DNA of 64,000 nucleotides from MFD01213-c1 sp963704405 (GCA_963704405.1 OY969903.1:2604001-2668000), one strand, 5' to 3'; counted from the stretch's first letter, positions 45,894 to 56,173 are shown. The notes: generated from the sequence alone by a model not told the origin. A program made the numbers and translations.

Positions 45894-47282
45894 TCAGTGC
45901 CGGCCGTTCATGCCGTTCATGGCCTGTTGATAAACGCCGACACAGGCCCGGGCGGCGTCGGTCCAACTCAGGCGGTTGACTTCGAAGCTGCCGTGTTGGC
46001 GCAGGGTGCTGGCGAGGGGGGGATGTCTTAAGACGGCGACGATTTTGTTGGCCATCTCGTTGATGTCCCAGAAGTCGACTTTCAGGGCGTGGGTGAGGAC
46101 TTCGCTGACGCCGGACTGTTTGGAGATGATGACGGGGACGTCGTGGCTCATGGCTTCCAGCGGGGCGATGCCGAAGGGCTCGCTGACGCTGGGCATGACG
46201 TAGAGGTCGGCCATCTTGAAGACTTTTTCGACGTCGCCGCCGCGGAGGAAGCCGGTGAAAAGGACCTTGTGGCCGATGCCCATGGCGGCGGCCATTTCGA
46301 TGGTTCGGCGGATCATGTCGCCGCTGCCGGCCATGACGAACTTCACGTTGTCCATGACCTCCAGGACCTTCTTGGCGGCGGCCAGGAAATATTCCGGGCC
46401 TTTTTGCATGGTGATGCGGCCAAGGAACAGGACGATTTTTTCATCCTTGTGGATCTGAGTATTGCTCCGGGTCGAAATTGTGCCGTTGCCGTTTTGTTCG
46501 ATCGCGTTGTAGACGACTTCGACCTTGCCGGGGTCGATGCCGTAATGATGAGTGACCAGGTTTTTGGTGAGGTAGCTGACGGCGATGATCTTCATGGCGC
46601 CGTGCATGCCGCGGCGTTCGATGTCGTAGATGCGTTGATCGACGTGCATGCCGCTGCGGTCAAATTCGGTGCTGTGGACGTGAACGACAAGCGGGACGCC
46701 TTTGATGCCTGCGACGGCGAGGCCGGCGGGGAAGGTCATCCAATCATGGGCGTGAACGACATCAAATGATTCGCCGCGAGCGATTTCGGCGGCGAGGGCG
46801 GCATAACGCTGCACTTCGGAGAACAGGTCGCCGGCGTAATGGGTGTTGGAGGCGGCGGGCTTGGCGGGGGCAGCGGCCGGGGGAATGGCGGCAGGGGGAA
46901 GGGGGATGGTTCCCGAATCCTGATCGGTGGATACCGGAACGACAGCCGCGCCTTTTTCTGGATTGATGATCTTCTTTGGATTGGTGCGCTGGTAATCTTC
47001 CGGGCGGGCGTATGGGTCGGCCATCTGGGCGCTGACAGTTCGGAAGGTGACGCGGTCAAACTCGTCGAGGCGAAATTCAGTGCTTGGCGAGGCCAGGGGG
47101 GAGCCCGGGCGGGGGCTGACGAGACGAACGTGGGTTGAAAATGGGGATGAAACAGGACGGGGCAGGACGAAGATGATGTCTGTCCCGATACCGCTCATGG
47201 CCTTGGTGAGCCCGTAGCAGGCCGTCCCAAGTCCGCCGCTGATGAAGGGGGGAAACTCCCACCCGAGCATGAACACACGCAT
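45894..47282 (-). CDS. Glycosyltransferase, glycogen-synthase-like N domain with GT4 C domain
   Basis: 462 residues. The N-terminal part (MLGWEFPPFISGGLGTACYGL) is the ADP-glucose-binding entry of glycogen/starch-synthase-type enzymes; a low-complexity Pro/Ala insert at about residues 120-150 separates it from VVHAHDWMTFPAG and the GT4 domain (VLFLGRITMQKGPEYFL, GSGDMIRR, MPSVSEPFGIAPLEAM with the EX7E motif). It probably transfers a sugar nucleotide-derived glucose or similar. ATG 47282 gives the family start; the frame to 47396 is not family-like. Confidence 0.87.
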   Translation of the reverse strand: MRVFMLGWEFPPFISGGLGTACYGLTKAMSGIGTDIIFVLPRPVSSPFSTHVRLVSPRPGSPLASPSTEFRLDEFDRVTFRTVSAQMADPYARPEDYQRTNPKKIINPEKGAAVVPVSTDQDSGTIPLPPAAIPPAAAPAKPAASNTHYAGDLFSEVQRYAALAAEIARGESFDVVHAHDWMTFPAGLAVAGIKGVPLVVHVHSTEFDRSGMHVDQRIYDIERRGMHGAMKIIAVSYLTKNLVTHHYGIDPGKVEVVYNAIEQNGNGTISTRSNTQIHKDEKIVLFLGRITMQKGPEYFLAAAKKVLEVMDNVKFVMAGSGDMIRRTIEMAAAMGIGHKVLFTGFLRGGDVEKVFKMADLYVMPSVSEPFGIAPLEAMSHDVPVIISKQSGVSEVLTHALKVDFWDINEMANKIVAVLRHPPLASTLRQHGSFEVNRLSWTDAARACVGVYQQAMNGMNGRH

Positions 47283-47644
47283 ATGCCCGACTGCTCTTTC
47301 TTCTGTTGCAAATAATGCAAAACGGGAGCGGAGGTCGAATGCCCGCGGCAGAAAAACTTTCGCCGCCTGTGCGCACTCACCTCCGAAGGTTGCCAAGGTA
47401 AGACTTTCGCTCCTGCCTTGTCAACATCCAGACATGCAGTTCGCGAATTTCTGATGCAACTCTAACGCGCACTTCCTGAGCAAATCACAGTAGTGTACTG
47501 CTACCGCAAAGATGATACCGACCGCCTGTTGTGACGTTGCAGGGTGCATGAATGGGCGATACCTGCCATTGCGTTAAGTCGATGAAACCGCAACGAAATG
47601 CGCATGGGAGCATCCATATTTTTCCCATGTGATCTGCTGGATGC

Positions 47645-48202
47645 ATGACGGACGAGTGCCCACTTCGCGTGCGGAGCTATTTGAAAGGATTTCAACTGCT
47701 GAGTAGAGTGGCAGTGTTGGAAGCGACACTCCCATTGATCTACGTCGGTAAAGTGGCTCCCAACCGAGTCAGCGCCTGGGCTCGATTGCTCGCCGTGGGT
47801 GTCGCCGCCGCCTGCCTTTCGGTGCTGCTGATCGCCGCCGCCCTTGAGCCCAGCCCGGATGGGCTGGGTACGCATCGGGAGATGGGATTGTCGGAGTGCG
47901 GGTTCCTCGAGCGGACCGGCTTGCCCTGTCCGAGTTGCGGAATGACCACCAGCTTTGCGTGGTTTGTACGGGGAAATTTGCTGGCAAGCCTTTACGTTCA
48001 GCCGATGGGAACTGTATTGGCCGCGTTGTGCGGCATGGCGGTTTGGGCGGGTGGATATATCGCCTTCACGGGCCGGCCTGTGCATCGGTTGATCGCATTA
48101 GTGCCGGCTCAATATTACGTCATCCCGCTGCTCGCCCTGGCAATGGCGGCCTGGGGGTGGAAAATGTTTATCCATCTGCATGGGATTGACGGGTGGCGGT
48201 GA
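47645..48202 (+). CDS. DUF2752 membrane protein
   Basis: 185 residues. The diagnostic TGLPCPSCGMTTSF motif of DUF2752 (about residues 91-104) lies between hydrophobic segments near 47-67, 105-137 and 150-177. The family is small and membrane-bound, of unknown function; the CPxCG pair suggests metal binding or redox. The 250 bases upstream hold no gene. It is followed by two lipoprotein genes. Confidence 0.8.
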   Translation: MTDECPLRVRSYLKGFQLLSRVAVLEATLPLIYVGKVAPNRVSAWARLLAVGVAAACLSVLLIAAALEPSPDGLGTHREMGLSECGFLERTGLPCPSCGMTTSFAWFVRGNLLASLYVQPMGTVLAALCGMAVWAGGYIAFTGRPVHRLIALVPAQYYVIPLLALAMAAWGWKMFIHLHGIDGWR

Positions 48203-48258
48203 GCGTCGGAATCTATATCCGGCATCCTGAGGTATCTGGAAGGATCCACCTCCGGGCA

Positions 48259-48972
48259 ATGAACAACGAGATCCTTCGGAGCATTCCCCGGATGACTATT
48301 TTTCCCTTTCTGCGATCGACGCGCATCGGCTGGTGGATGGCATTGATCTTCATGCCATTGATGGCCGGGTGTAATGCGCTTGGCCCTGCCAGCGCGGTCA
48401 TCAGCCGGGCGGTTCCGCATTATTCCAAGGCGCAGTATGCGGGCCTTGCTCATCAGACGGCGGCCATCATGGTATGGGTTGATCGAGGGCCGCGGACGAA
48501 CTATCCCTATCTTCAACTGGATGTCGCATCTGGTTCGCAGGCCAAGCTGAAGCAGATTCAGGCCGACGATAATCCGGACGAACTGAAGGAACTGAAGTTC
48601 CCCGTTCGCCCGGAGGCGGTTGTGAGCTATCAGCAGGACCATCCGGAAATCGAAGCCCAATCTGTGACGGATGTGGCGGCGAAGTTCAGCGTCGGCCGCC
48701 TGATTTATATTGAGGTGGAAGACTTCACGACGCGCTCGGATGTGGACCTTTACCTGGGCAGCATCACGGGCAACATGAAGGTGATCGAAATCAAAGACGG
48801 CAAGGCGAAGGAAGCCTATGCCGAGAATAACATCACAGTGTCCTTCCCAAAAGACAGCCCGAAGGAAGGGATGCCTGAAGGCTCGGACACCAAGATTTAT
48901 AAGGGGACGCTGGACAAGTTCACGACGGAGATTTCCGACCGTCTGTACACTCATCAGGTCGATCCTGACTGA
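48259..48972 (+). CDS. Lipoprotein, function unknown
   Basis: 237 residues. A lipobox LMAGC with Cys38 ends a hydrophobic signal. The mature part includes TAAIMVWVDRGPRTNYPYLQLDVAS and FSVGRLIYIEVEDFTTRS; this layout (a short envelope protein whose central strand reads LIYIEVEDF) resembles the next gene (VIYVDLIEAG), so the two may be distant paralogues. The stop overlaps the next start (TGATG). Confidence 0.65.
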   Translation: MNNEILRSIPRMTIFPFLRSTRIGWWMALIFMPLMAGCNALGPASAVISRAVPHYSKAQYAGLAHQTAAIMVWVDRGPRTNYPYLQLDVASGSQAKLKQIQADDNPDELKELKFPVRPEAVVSYQQDHPEIEAQSVTDVAAKFSVGRLIYIEVEDFTTRSDVDLYLGSITGNMKVIEIKDGKAKEAYAENNITVSFPKDSPKEGMPEGSDTKIYKGTLDKFTTEISDRLYTHQVDPD

Positions 48973-49643
48973 TGCACGGCATACCGACACCAAGGCTTGC
49001 GATGAATTTTCGACTCAGGCAATCGCTCCTGTTGCTCCTCCTTTTCTGCACCGGCTGCGCGGCGGGCGGTGTGGTCTGGTTTAAAGCGTTCGGGCCGGCC
49101 AAGGTGGCGGCTAAATATGAACCATTGAAGCAATCCACGCTCGTCCTGGTGGAAAATTATCATAACCCCGCCTTGACGGAATTTGACGCAGACGAGATTT
49201 CGCGGGGGGTGGTTGAGGAACTGAAAAAGAACGACGTGGTCCCAGTGATTGATGTGGACAAGCTGAATGCGCTGCGCGATGCGGACCATACGAAGTACGC
49301 CGCCATGACGATCCCGGCCATCGGCAAGGCTGTTGGCGCGAAGCAGGTGATTTACGTCGATCTGATTGAAGCAGGCGTGGAGACCGATCCTTCGCAAAGC
49401 GCGATGCGCGGCCAAGCTGTTGCCCGCGTGCGGTTGGTTGATGTGGAAAGCGGGAATACGCTTTGGCCGCTGGATTCACCAAACCAGGGATATTCGGTGG
49501 GGGCTGAGCTTCCTTATTCGCAAGGGGATGCCTCGACCGCCGTGACCATGCACGGGCAACTGATTACCAGCTTGTCATCGCAAATCGCGAAGCTGTTTTA
49601 TGCATGGAAGCCGGAATCGCAGGCGGAGGGTGATGCCGGATGA
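48972..49643 (+). CDS. Lipoprotein, function unknown (paralogue-like)
   Basis: About 223 residues; ATG 49002 would shorten the signal. The lipobox is FCTGC, with Cys29 from the first start. The mature part (STLVLVENYHNPALTEFDADEISRGVVEELKKNDVVPVIDVDKLNAL, then KQVIYVDLIEAGVE and ARVRLVDVESGNTLWPLD) looks like a GNA1162/CsgG-like family of outer-membrane accessory lipoproteins, but this is a pattern guess. Coupled to the previous lipoprotein. Confidence 0.6.
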   Translation: MHGIPTPRLAMNFRLRQSLLLLLLFCTGCAAGGVVWFKAFGPAKVAAKYEPLKQSTLVLVENYHNPALTEFDADEISRGVVEELKKNDVVPVIDVDKLNALRDADHTKYAAMTIPAIGKAVGAKQVIYVDLIEAGVETDPSQSAMRGQAVARVRLVDVESGNTLWPLDSPNQGYSVGAELPYSQGDASTAVTMHGQLITSLSSQIAKLFYAWKPESQAEGDAG

Positions 49644-50836
49644 GGTGGGCACGTGCATTTCAGACTCGATGACGACCAAGCTATCACAACCCATATCCGA
49701 GAGGACAACTCCGTGGGGATGCCTGTTTGTGTTTTTCGGCATCTTTGGTGCGGCGGGCAGCGCTTTAATCGCCTTGTTATTTATTCCCGCCGTTTATCAT
49801 ATCTGGCAGGCGCGAAATTGGGTGGCGACGCCATGCATCATTATGAGCAGCCGCGTCAGCGGGAGCGGCAAGAGCTTTAAGGTGGAAGTCGACTATCGGT
49901 ATATATTTCACGGTCTTGCGTACCGTTCTAAGCGGTATCAATTTCTGGACGCGTCTTCCAGCTTTTCTGCCGGGAAATATGCGATTGTCCATCGTCTGCC
50001 GCGTCTGTCGAAAGCAACTTGTTATGTAGATCCTGTTCATCCGGACCAGGCCGTTATTGAACGAAGCCTGACCGGGGAAGTGGCTTTGTCGTTTTTCGTT
50101 CCGTGCATATTTGTGGCTGTTGGTGTTGGGGGAATGGTGATGGTGTGGCGCGGCGCCAGCAGGAAGCGTCCGGCAGTTGTTCCCGCGGCCGTTGATGCCG
50201 CCGCTTTGCGAGAGCAGGCGCTCATGCTCAAGCCGCGATATGGTCCGTTCGCGAAGCTGGTTGGGATTATTCTGCTTGCGGCGTTCTGGAATGGGATCGT
50301 TTCTGTTTTTGTCTATCAGGCGATTAAAGGTTGGAACACGGGTGGATTCAGCATTTTTATGGCGGTGTTCCTGACGCCGTTTGTGCTTGCCGGGCTGGTG
50401 CTGGTGTTCGCGGTCTTTCAGGCGTTTTTGGCGCTGTTCAATCCTCGGCCTCGATTGCAGATAGATACGGGCCAACTGACATTGGGCAGCGCTGTTGATT
50501 TGCGCTGGTGGATTGATGGGCGCTGATGATCGCATCAGCCGACTGCGCCTCTGGCTGGAAGGCCGCGAGGAAGCGACATACGAACGGGGGAAAAGTTCAA
50601 GCAGCGAGACTCACATCTTTGTCACAACGGATCTCTTCGAATCCGTTAAGGCAATGGATATCCAACATGGCAAAACTCGACTGACGATCCCATCGGAAAC
50701 GGTTCCGACGATGACCGGCAGGCACAATAAGATCATCTGGGCGATTCGGCTTCATGGCGAAATAGCCGGGTGGCCTGACCTTACCGAAGAGTTCCCCATT
50801 GTCGTCCGCCCGCTGGCGGTGAAGGAGGGAGCATGA
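49633..50836 (+). CDS. DUF3592 membrane protein (one frame break)
   Basis: About 400 residues when joined. Two pairs of transmembrane helices (about 35-60 and 155-175; 215-240 and 250-280) flank a DUF3592 domain (VATPCIIMSSRVSGSGKSFKVEVDYRYIFHGLAYRSKRY). After a break near 50520 the soluble C-terminal part continues (ISRLRLWLEGREEATYERGKSS, then FPIVVRPLAV). ATG 49633 has GGAGG close upstream and overlaps the previous stop; ATG 49669 is an alternative. The stop overlaps the start of the arrestin-like gene (ATGA). Confidence 0.65.
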
Positions 50837-51213
50837 GCGGGCTGAACATCGCAATCGAAGGCGACAAACAATCTTTTCGGCCGGGCGAGGCTCTGCGCGG
50901 AACTGTTTCGTGGACGCTCGATGATGACAGCAAAAAGGTGGAGCTTCGGTTGATGTGGTACACGGCGGGGAAGGGGATGCCGGAGGTAGGCGTTATCGAA
51001 AGCGTGAACTTCGAGAATCCTTTGAAGGAAGATCGTCGTGAGTTTGAGTTTAAGCTTCCGGAATCGCCGTATAGCTTCAGCGGCAAGCTGATTACTTTAA
51101 CCTGGGGGATGGAATTGATCGTCCGGCCGTTCAAACAAACGCAGCGCATGGAGTTTACCATGAGCCCGACCGGGCAGGTGATTCGGCTGGGAAATGGGCA
51201 ACTGAAAACGTAG
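50833..51213 (+). CDS. Arrestin-like/SpoOM-like beta-sandwich protein
   Basis: A 126-residue single-domain protein: GDKQSFRPGEALRGTVSW, KKVELRLMWYTAGKG, then REFEFKLPESPYSFSGKLITLTWGMELIV. The strands and the LPESPYSFSG turn fit the arrestin/SpoOM-type sandwich. ATGA coupling with the DUF3592 gene suggests the two act together; the soluble C-terminal region of that protein may be its ligand. Confidence 0.6.
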   Translation: MSGLNIAIEGDKQSFRPGEALRGTVSWTLDDDSKKVELRLMWYTAGKGMPEVGVIESVNFENPLKEDRREFEFKLPESPYSFSGKLITLTWGMELIVRPFKQTQRMEFTMSPTGQVIRLGNGQLKT

Positions 51214-51262
51214 CGGGATAATTTTGAATTTGCCGATCCGATATTGAACGCCGGGGAAAATT

Positions 51263-52048
51263 TTATCGGAGCGAATGAATTTCGCCGGTCTGCGGAATCG
51301 GATTTCCTGTTCCGGCGGCAGGGCGGTTCATCAATTGGTATCCGACGATCGCCACGGCGGCCAGCGCGGCCACCGACAGGAAAATCGCAATCGCCAGCAT
51401 CGAAGTAAACCGCATCGCCTGCTTGTGCAGGATGCGCTCGAGCTGGCCGTCGCGGGTGTTGATGTTGTCTCGCAATTGTTCCAAGACCTGTGCGCTGGCG
51501 GATGAATTGCGGCTGACTGTCTGCATCGCCGCCCCTACGCTCGATAAGTTATCCGCGATCTTCCGGTCGTGCTCGGCCATGGTCTCCACGCGCTCGCGCA
51601 CTTCTTCAACTGTTTTGCGCTGCTCGCTTCCTGTCTCACTCACCTTGTTCAAGATGTCGGCGATCATCCGCTGCTGGTCGTTCTGCTGTTCCAGGCGGCC
51701 GTGGATCGCGCGCAGCGTTTCGCCTTGGATGCGATTGCTTTCGGGGATTGACTGGATTGCTTCGGGAAGGTGCGAAAGGAATCGGAGCAGCTCATCCTGT
51801 CGGCGGCCCTGGTCGTTCAGGTTGTCGCGGATGGAGGTCATCAGGCTGCTGAGGGCATTGAAGCCTTCCTGCATGGCCATCGCCTGATCGCGTTTGCTCA
51901 GGCGGCGCACGACGGGCGTTTGTCCTTCGGTGCGGGAAAGAGTTGTCGCGCCATTGTCCGGATCGAGCAGTTCGCCGTTCCCCGGCCGCGGTCCGCGCTT
52001 GAACCATCCACCGATTTTTGACATCAACCCATTGTTCATTTCACCCAT
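51263..52048 (-). CDS. Coiled-coil protein with C-terminal transmembrane helix
   Basis: 261 residues. A basic, Gly-rich start, then long heptad-like helices (about 60-205: NALSSLMTSIRDNLNDQGRRQ, then VRERVETMAEHDRKIADNLSSV), one transmembrane helix (about 219-240: MLAIAIFLSVAALAAVAIVGYQL) and a short tail. No family recognised; the layout is like a chemoreceptor signalling coil without sensor, or a tip-anchored scaffold. GGAGG five bases before ATG 52048 sets the start. Confidence 0.6.
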   Translation of the reverse strand: MGEMNNGLMSKIGGWFKRGPRPGNGELLDPDNGATTLSRTEGQTPVVRRLSKRDQAMAMQEGFNALSSLMTSIRDNLNDQGRRQDELLRFLSHLPEAIQSIPESNRIQGETLRAIHGRLEQQNDQQRMIADILNKVSETGSEQRKTVEEVRERVETMAEHDRKIADNLSSVGAAMQTVSRNSSASAQVLEQLRDNINTRDGQLERILHKQAMRFTSMLAIAIFLSVAALAAVAIVGYQLMNRPAAGTGNPIPQTGEIHSLR

Positions 52049-52184
52049 AAAGCCCTCCGTGTGCCTAAACAACCAAGGCAGAGCGCTGCAAGTTTGGTTT
52101 GACAGCTATTCTACGCAAATCTAACATCCGCGCCGACCCGGTCAATCCAGCACGTTGTCGCGACACCGCTATCTTAGCCGCCTC

Positions 52185-53159
52185 ATGTTCTATACCTGTA
52201 ATTTTTTTTCGTTGCGATGGGTGAAGTTTGGTCTCCCGCTGCTTCTGCTGTCCGCGTTTAATTGCGGCAAAGCCGCCGCGCCTCAGCAGCCAGCGACGGC
52301 CAAGACGGGGAAGACCGTCGCTTCGCTTGTCCCGGCGGCGACCGATCTCATCATTGGAATGGGTGCCGCCGATCACTTGGTGGCGGTCAGCACGTATGAC
52401 CGAATCCGTCCGGATGTCCAAAATCTCCCGAAGGTGGGTGACTACCAGACGGTCGATTGGGAAGAACTTCATGCGCTGCATCCCGATATCATGGTGATTG
52501 ATATCGCCAGGGACCGCCGCCCTGCGGGTTTTGAGGAGCGGGCGGATGAACTGCATACGAAACTGGATGACATCACCATCGACCGCCTCGAGCAGGTTTT
52601 TGGCGCGATTGACAAGCTTGGGCGCGATCTCGAATTGCCCGATCAGGCGAGGATGGCGAAAGACCAGCTTCGCGGCCGTCTTGATGCGATCCATGCCCGC
52701 ACGACAGGGTCAAGCCCGGTCAGAACGTTGCTGGTAGTCAGCGATGACGGCCGCAGTGTTGTTGGCCCTGATACTTATCTCGATGATCTCCTGCGGCTGG
52801 CTGGTGGGATAAACGTTGTCACCAGCCCAAACCCATATCCCCAGATTGACCGTGAGATGCTTTTGAAATTGAATCCGGATGTCATCATCCAACTATTGCC
52901 CCAGGCTTCGCCGCAGGAGCGACAGGAAGCGGCCGGTGGTTGGCAGCAGACGCCGCAGCTTTCCGCGGTGGCGGCGGGGCGGGTATACACCATCGATAAC
53001 TGGTACGCTTTATTGCCCGGTTGGCATGTCGCCGACCTTGCCGAACAGTTTGAGCAATGCCTATATCCGACCAAGCCATCTTCGTCGCCGAGCCTTTCCG
53101 GAAGGGGGCAGCCGGCGACGGGCCAGGGGATGGCAACCAAGCCGGCGATCGGGCCATGA
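52185..53159 (+). CDS. Cobalamin/ferric-siderophore-type periplasmic binding protein (BtuF-like)
   Basis: About 324 residues. A hydrophobic signal (no clear lipobox: FNCG), then VASLVPAATDLIIGMGAADHLVAVSTYD, LPKVGDYQTVDWEELHALHPDIMVID and VVGPDTYLDDLLRLAGG, the class III binding-protein fold. It would deliver cobalamin or a related chelate to the BtuC-like permease, whose ATG overlaps this stop (ATGA). ATG 52155 is an alternative start. No cobalamin riboswitch was seen upstream. Confidence 0.88.
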   Translation: MFYTCNFFSLRWVKFGLPLLLLSAFNCGKAAAPQQPATAKTGKTVASLVPAATDLIIGMGAADHLVAVSTYDRIRPDVQNLPKVGDYQTVDWEELHALHPDIMVIDIARDRRPAGFEERADELHTKLDDITIDRLEQVFGAIDKLGRDLELPDQARMAKDQLRGRLDAIHARTTGSSPVRTLLVVSDDGRSVVGPDTYLDDLLRLAGGINVVTSPNPYPQIDREMLLKLNPDVIIQLLPQASPQERQEAAGGWQQTPQLSAVAAGRVYTIDNWYALLPGWHVADLAEQFEQCLYPTKPSSSPSLSGRGQPATGQGMATKPAIGP

Positions 53160-54189
53160 AGGGCTTGAAGCGGTGGGGAGTGGCGAGTCTTATTGTCACT
53201 CTTTTGGTTTGCGCCGTCGGCTGGCTTGGCGTTGCCGCGTTGTGCATGTGTATGGGTTCCACGGGGCATTTCTCGTGGCCGTCCGATCCGGCAGTGTTCC
53301 GGTTTCGGCGAGAATATGTCCTGCTCGCATCGCTGGTCGGCGCGGCGCTTGCATCGGCGGGGGTTGTCTACCAATCGATCCTGCGCAATCCCCTTGCTGA
53401 TCCGTATCTGCTTGGTGTCAGCAGCGGCGCTTCGCTCGCGGCGTTTGTCTGGCGTTTTTCGTGGGCGGCGCGCTGCTCGCCACGCTTGGGAGCGCGGTGA
53501 CTCAGCAAGCCTTTGCCTTCACCGGCGGGCTGCTCGCTATCACGGTTGTTTTTTCCCTGGCGATGCAGCGGGGCCGGCTGGAACCGATCACACTGCTTTT
53601 GGTCGGCGTGATCGTTAACGCGGTGAATGGCTCCATCTTTCTGCTCATCAACACCCTCAAACAAAATCTTACCGGTGGAACTGGTTCGGCGCTGGGTTTC
53701 CTTGTGGGTGGAATTCAAACGAATCTGACCTGGTCCCAGGAATTTTCCGCGTCGGCTGTCATCGCCGCCGGTTTCCTGGTCATTCTTTATCTGAGCGGCC
53801 CGCTGAACATCGCCATCCTCAGCGAAGCGGAAGCGGAATCGCTCGGTGTGCGCATCCATCGTCTGCGGTGGGTGGCGCTCATCACGGCGTCGTTGATCAC
53901 CGCGGCCGCGGTTTCAATCAGCGGTCCGATTGGGTTCGTCGGGCTGATTTCTCCGCATCTTTCCCGAATGGTTGTGGGATATGATACCCGGCGGCTGGTG
54001 CCGGTCTCGGCGGCAGTGGGGGCCGCGATGCTCGCGATTGCCGACGCCGCCTCGAGAACGCTCTCGGCGGCGAATCTGGCGCAGACGCTGTTGCCCGTGG
54101 GCGTGCTGACCGGCCTGCTCGGAGGGCCATTTTTTCTGATGATCCTCTGGCAATCGCGCACGAGTCAATCGACCTGGCAGTCGCGATAA
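53156..54189 (+). CDS. BtuC/FecCD-type ABC transporter permease (one frame break)
   Basis: About 345 residues. ASAGVVYQSILRNPLADPYLLGVSSGASLAA is the classic FecCD signature; after a break near 53450 (TTTGTCTGGCGTTTTT) the frame continues with FFVGGALLATLGSA, ... GFVGLISPHLSRMVVG and GVLTGLLGGPFFL. It is the inner-membrane channel of the importer, between the binding protein (ATGA overlap) and the ATPase (80 bases). Confidence 0.9.
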
Positions 54190-54269
54190 AAGCCGCGCGG
54201 GATTTTTGCCACGGGCTGCCAGCCGCCTGTCGGCTTTGCAGATTCAATATGGCCGGGACCAGGAATTAA

Positions 54270-55040
54270 ATGCCTCTGCTGCAATGTTCCAATCTCTCGT
54301 TCGCCTATTCCACTCGTCCCACGCTGCGCGATATCTCCCTGACTCTGTCTCCTGGCGAATTTGTCACGTTGTTAGGCCCAAACGCCAGCGGCAAAAGCAC
54401 CCTGATTCAATGTCTGCTGGGTCACCTCCATGCACAAGGGGCGATCAAGTGGGATGACAAACCGCTTTCGGCCTGGAATCGCCGCGCCCTGGCTCGGCGG
54501 GTTGCTTATCTCCCGCAATCGCCGACTTATGATCCTGGTCAAACCGTATTGGACGTGCTGCGGCTTGGTCGCTCACCCTATTGGTCGGCGTTTGGACTGG
54601 AATCCGCCCGCGACCAGCAGATCATCCATGCGGTTGGAGCCCGGCTCGATCTCATGAGCATGCTCGATCGCCCGATGGACGAGCTTTCGGGCGGCCAGCG
54701 CCAGCGTATTTTTATTGGCCGCTGCCTGACTCAGGAGCCGGCTGCGCTATTGCTTGATGAGCCGAACACCCATCTCGATCTGAAATATCAGGTCGAGCTA
54801 TGCCGACTTTTAAAGCGATTGTGCAAAGAACAATCAATCGCGGTGCTGATGGCCTCGCACGACTTGAATCTGGCTACGGCGTTCGCTGACAGGGTTCTGC
54901 TTTTATCTGAAGGTTCCGTCGTCGCCGACGGTCCGCCATCCGCACTCACGGCGGACAGGCTTTCAAAAGTATACGGCCTTGCACTGGCCCATATTCCGTC
55001 TTCCCAATCCGCCCCCATTTTTGTCCCGCAACTCTCCTGA
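54270..55040 (+). CDS. BtuD-type ABC transporter ATP-binding protein
   Basis: 256 residues with Walker A GPNASGKST, the Q-loop YLPQSPTYDPG, the signature LSGGQRQR, Walker B ALLLDEPNTHLD and the H-loop MASHD. The FecE/BtuD type matches the permease and binding protein upstream. Cobalamin is the best guess, but iron-siderophore or haem importers share this composition. Confidence 0.92.
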   Translation: MPLLQCSNLSFAYSTRPTLRDISLTLSPGEFVTLLGPNASGKSTLIQCLLGHLHAQGAIKWDDKPLSAWNRRALARRVAYLPQSPTYDPGQTVLDVLRLGRSPYWSAFGLESARDQQIIHAVGARLDLMSMLDRPMDELSGGQRQRIFIGRCLTQEPAALLLDEPNTHLDLKYQVELCRLLKRLCKEQSIAVLMASHDLNLATAFADRVLLLSEGSVVADGPPSALTADRLSKVYGLALAHIPSSQSAPIFVPQLS

Positions 55041-55062
55041 CAGCGCCCTCATGGTGCGGCGA

Positions 55063-55431
55063 TTACGCGGGTGTTTTCGCTTTTTTGCGCTCCACGCGAA
55101 TCAACTCATCAGCGACATTGAACAGCCGCAATCGCCCTACGACTGAAAACGGATCAACCGATTGCACATTCTTCAGAACCCAAACCCATTGATCCCGATA
55201 AAATTGGCCGACACAGGCGAACGGCACATCCGCCTGCGTCATGGGCCGGCAATCCACGAGGTCCACCACGCATAGCGCCTCGCCGTGGCGATGCCCATCA
55301 ATCATGGGCCGGCGGCTGCTGCAGATGAGCAATGCACCGCGATGGTGTGTGGGCCACGTTCGCAGTTCCAGCGTCTTAACTCCCGCCGCGATCAATGAAG
55401 CCCAGGGCTGCTTAACAGAGATTGCTTTCAT
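55063..55431 (-). CDS. ASCH-domain protein
   Basis: 122 residues. MKAISVKQPWASLIAAGVKTLELRTWPTHHRG and ALLICSSRRPMIDG match the ASCH (PUA-like) fold that binds RNA or nucleotides. It follows queC by 24 bases on the same strand. ASCH proteins include N4-acetylcytidine amidohydrolase, but the catalytic residues cannot be assigned with confidence here. Confidence 0.8.
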   Translation of the reverse strand: MKAISVKQPWASLIAAGVKTLELRTWPTHHRGALLICSSRRPMIDGHRHGEALCVVDLVDCRPMTQADVPFACVGQFYRDQWVWVLKNVQSVDPFSVVGRLRLFNVADELIRVERKKAKTPA

Positions 55432-55455
55432 GTCCCCTGTTTGTTGTTGTTCGAA

Positions 55456-56173
55456 TCACTGGGCATATTGTGTCGGATCGGGCACGCCTGCCTCGGCGAA
55501 TCCTTTTTTTCGAAGCAAGCAGCTATCGCACCGGCCGCACGCTTTGCCGTTGGAATTGGGGTCATAACAGCTATGCGTCATCGAATAATCGATGCCAAGC
55601 GCCACGCCGCGCAAAATGATGGCGGCTTTGCTCAGGCGAATCAGTGGTGTATGAATTTTAAACCCACCGCCGTTTTTACTTTTTCCGGCAGCCGATCCGA
55701 ACGACGTTCCTAAATTTGCCATCCGCTCAAAGGCTTCGATGAATTCAGGCCGGCAATCCGGATATCCGCTGTAGTCGACCGCGTTGACACCGATGTAGAC
55801 GTCGGTGATGCCGAGCACTTCCGCCCATGCGAGTGCGTAACTCAGGAAAATGGTATTGCGGGCCGGCACATAGGTAATGGGGACAGCCGCGTTCATGGTT
55901 GCCTCATCCCGATCCTTGGGGACGGCGATGTCGGCAGTGAGAGGCGCTGTGTCCAAATTGCCGGAGGTCGATCTGAATCACCCGATGCCGGGCGACTCCG
56001 AAATCCAGCGCCACGCGTTCGGCCGCCAGAAGCTCCTGGCGATGCCGCTGGCCATAGTCGAACGTCATCGAATGCAAAGCGGCGAATCCCTCCGACTTGG
56101 CGATGGCCAGACAGGTGGTGCTGTCGAGTCCTCCACTGGTCAGAACAATTGCTGATCGGCGGTTGCGGTCCAT
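55456..56173 (-). CDS. queC: 7-cyano-7-deazaguanine synthase QueC (one frame break)
   Basis: About 238 residues. The PP-loop is VLTSGGLDSTTCLA near the N terminus; the zinc site is CGRCDSCLLRKKGF near the C terminus, with NAVDYSGYPDCRPEF in the middle. QueC makes preQ0 from 7-carboxy-7-deazaguanine with ammonia and ATP, for queuosine. The frame breaks near 55957 (CAATTTGGAC), where LRQFG leads to LDTAPLTADIAVPKDRDEAT. Other queuosine genes are not in the window. Confidence 0.93.

Noticed and set aside
52049..52184. Cobalamin riboswitch upstream of the BtuF-like gene
   Set aside because: Only about 135 bases are available and no B12-box-like block or suitable pairing was seen.
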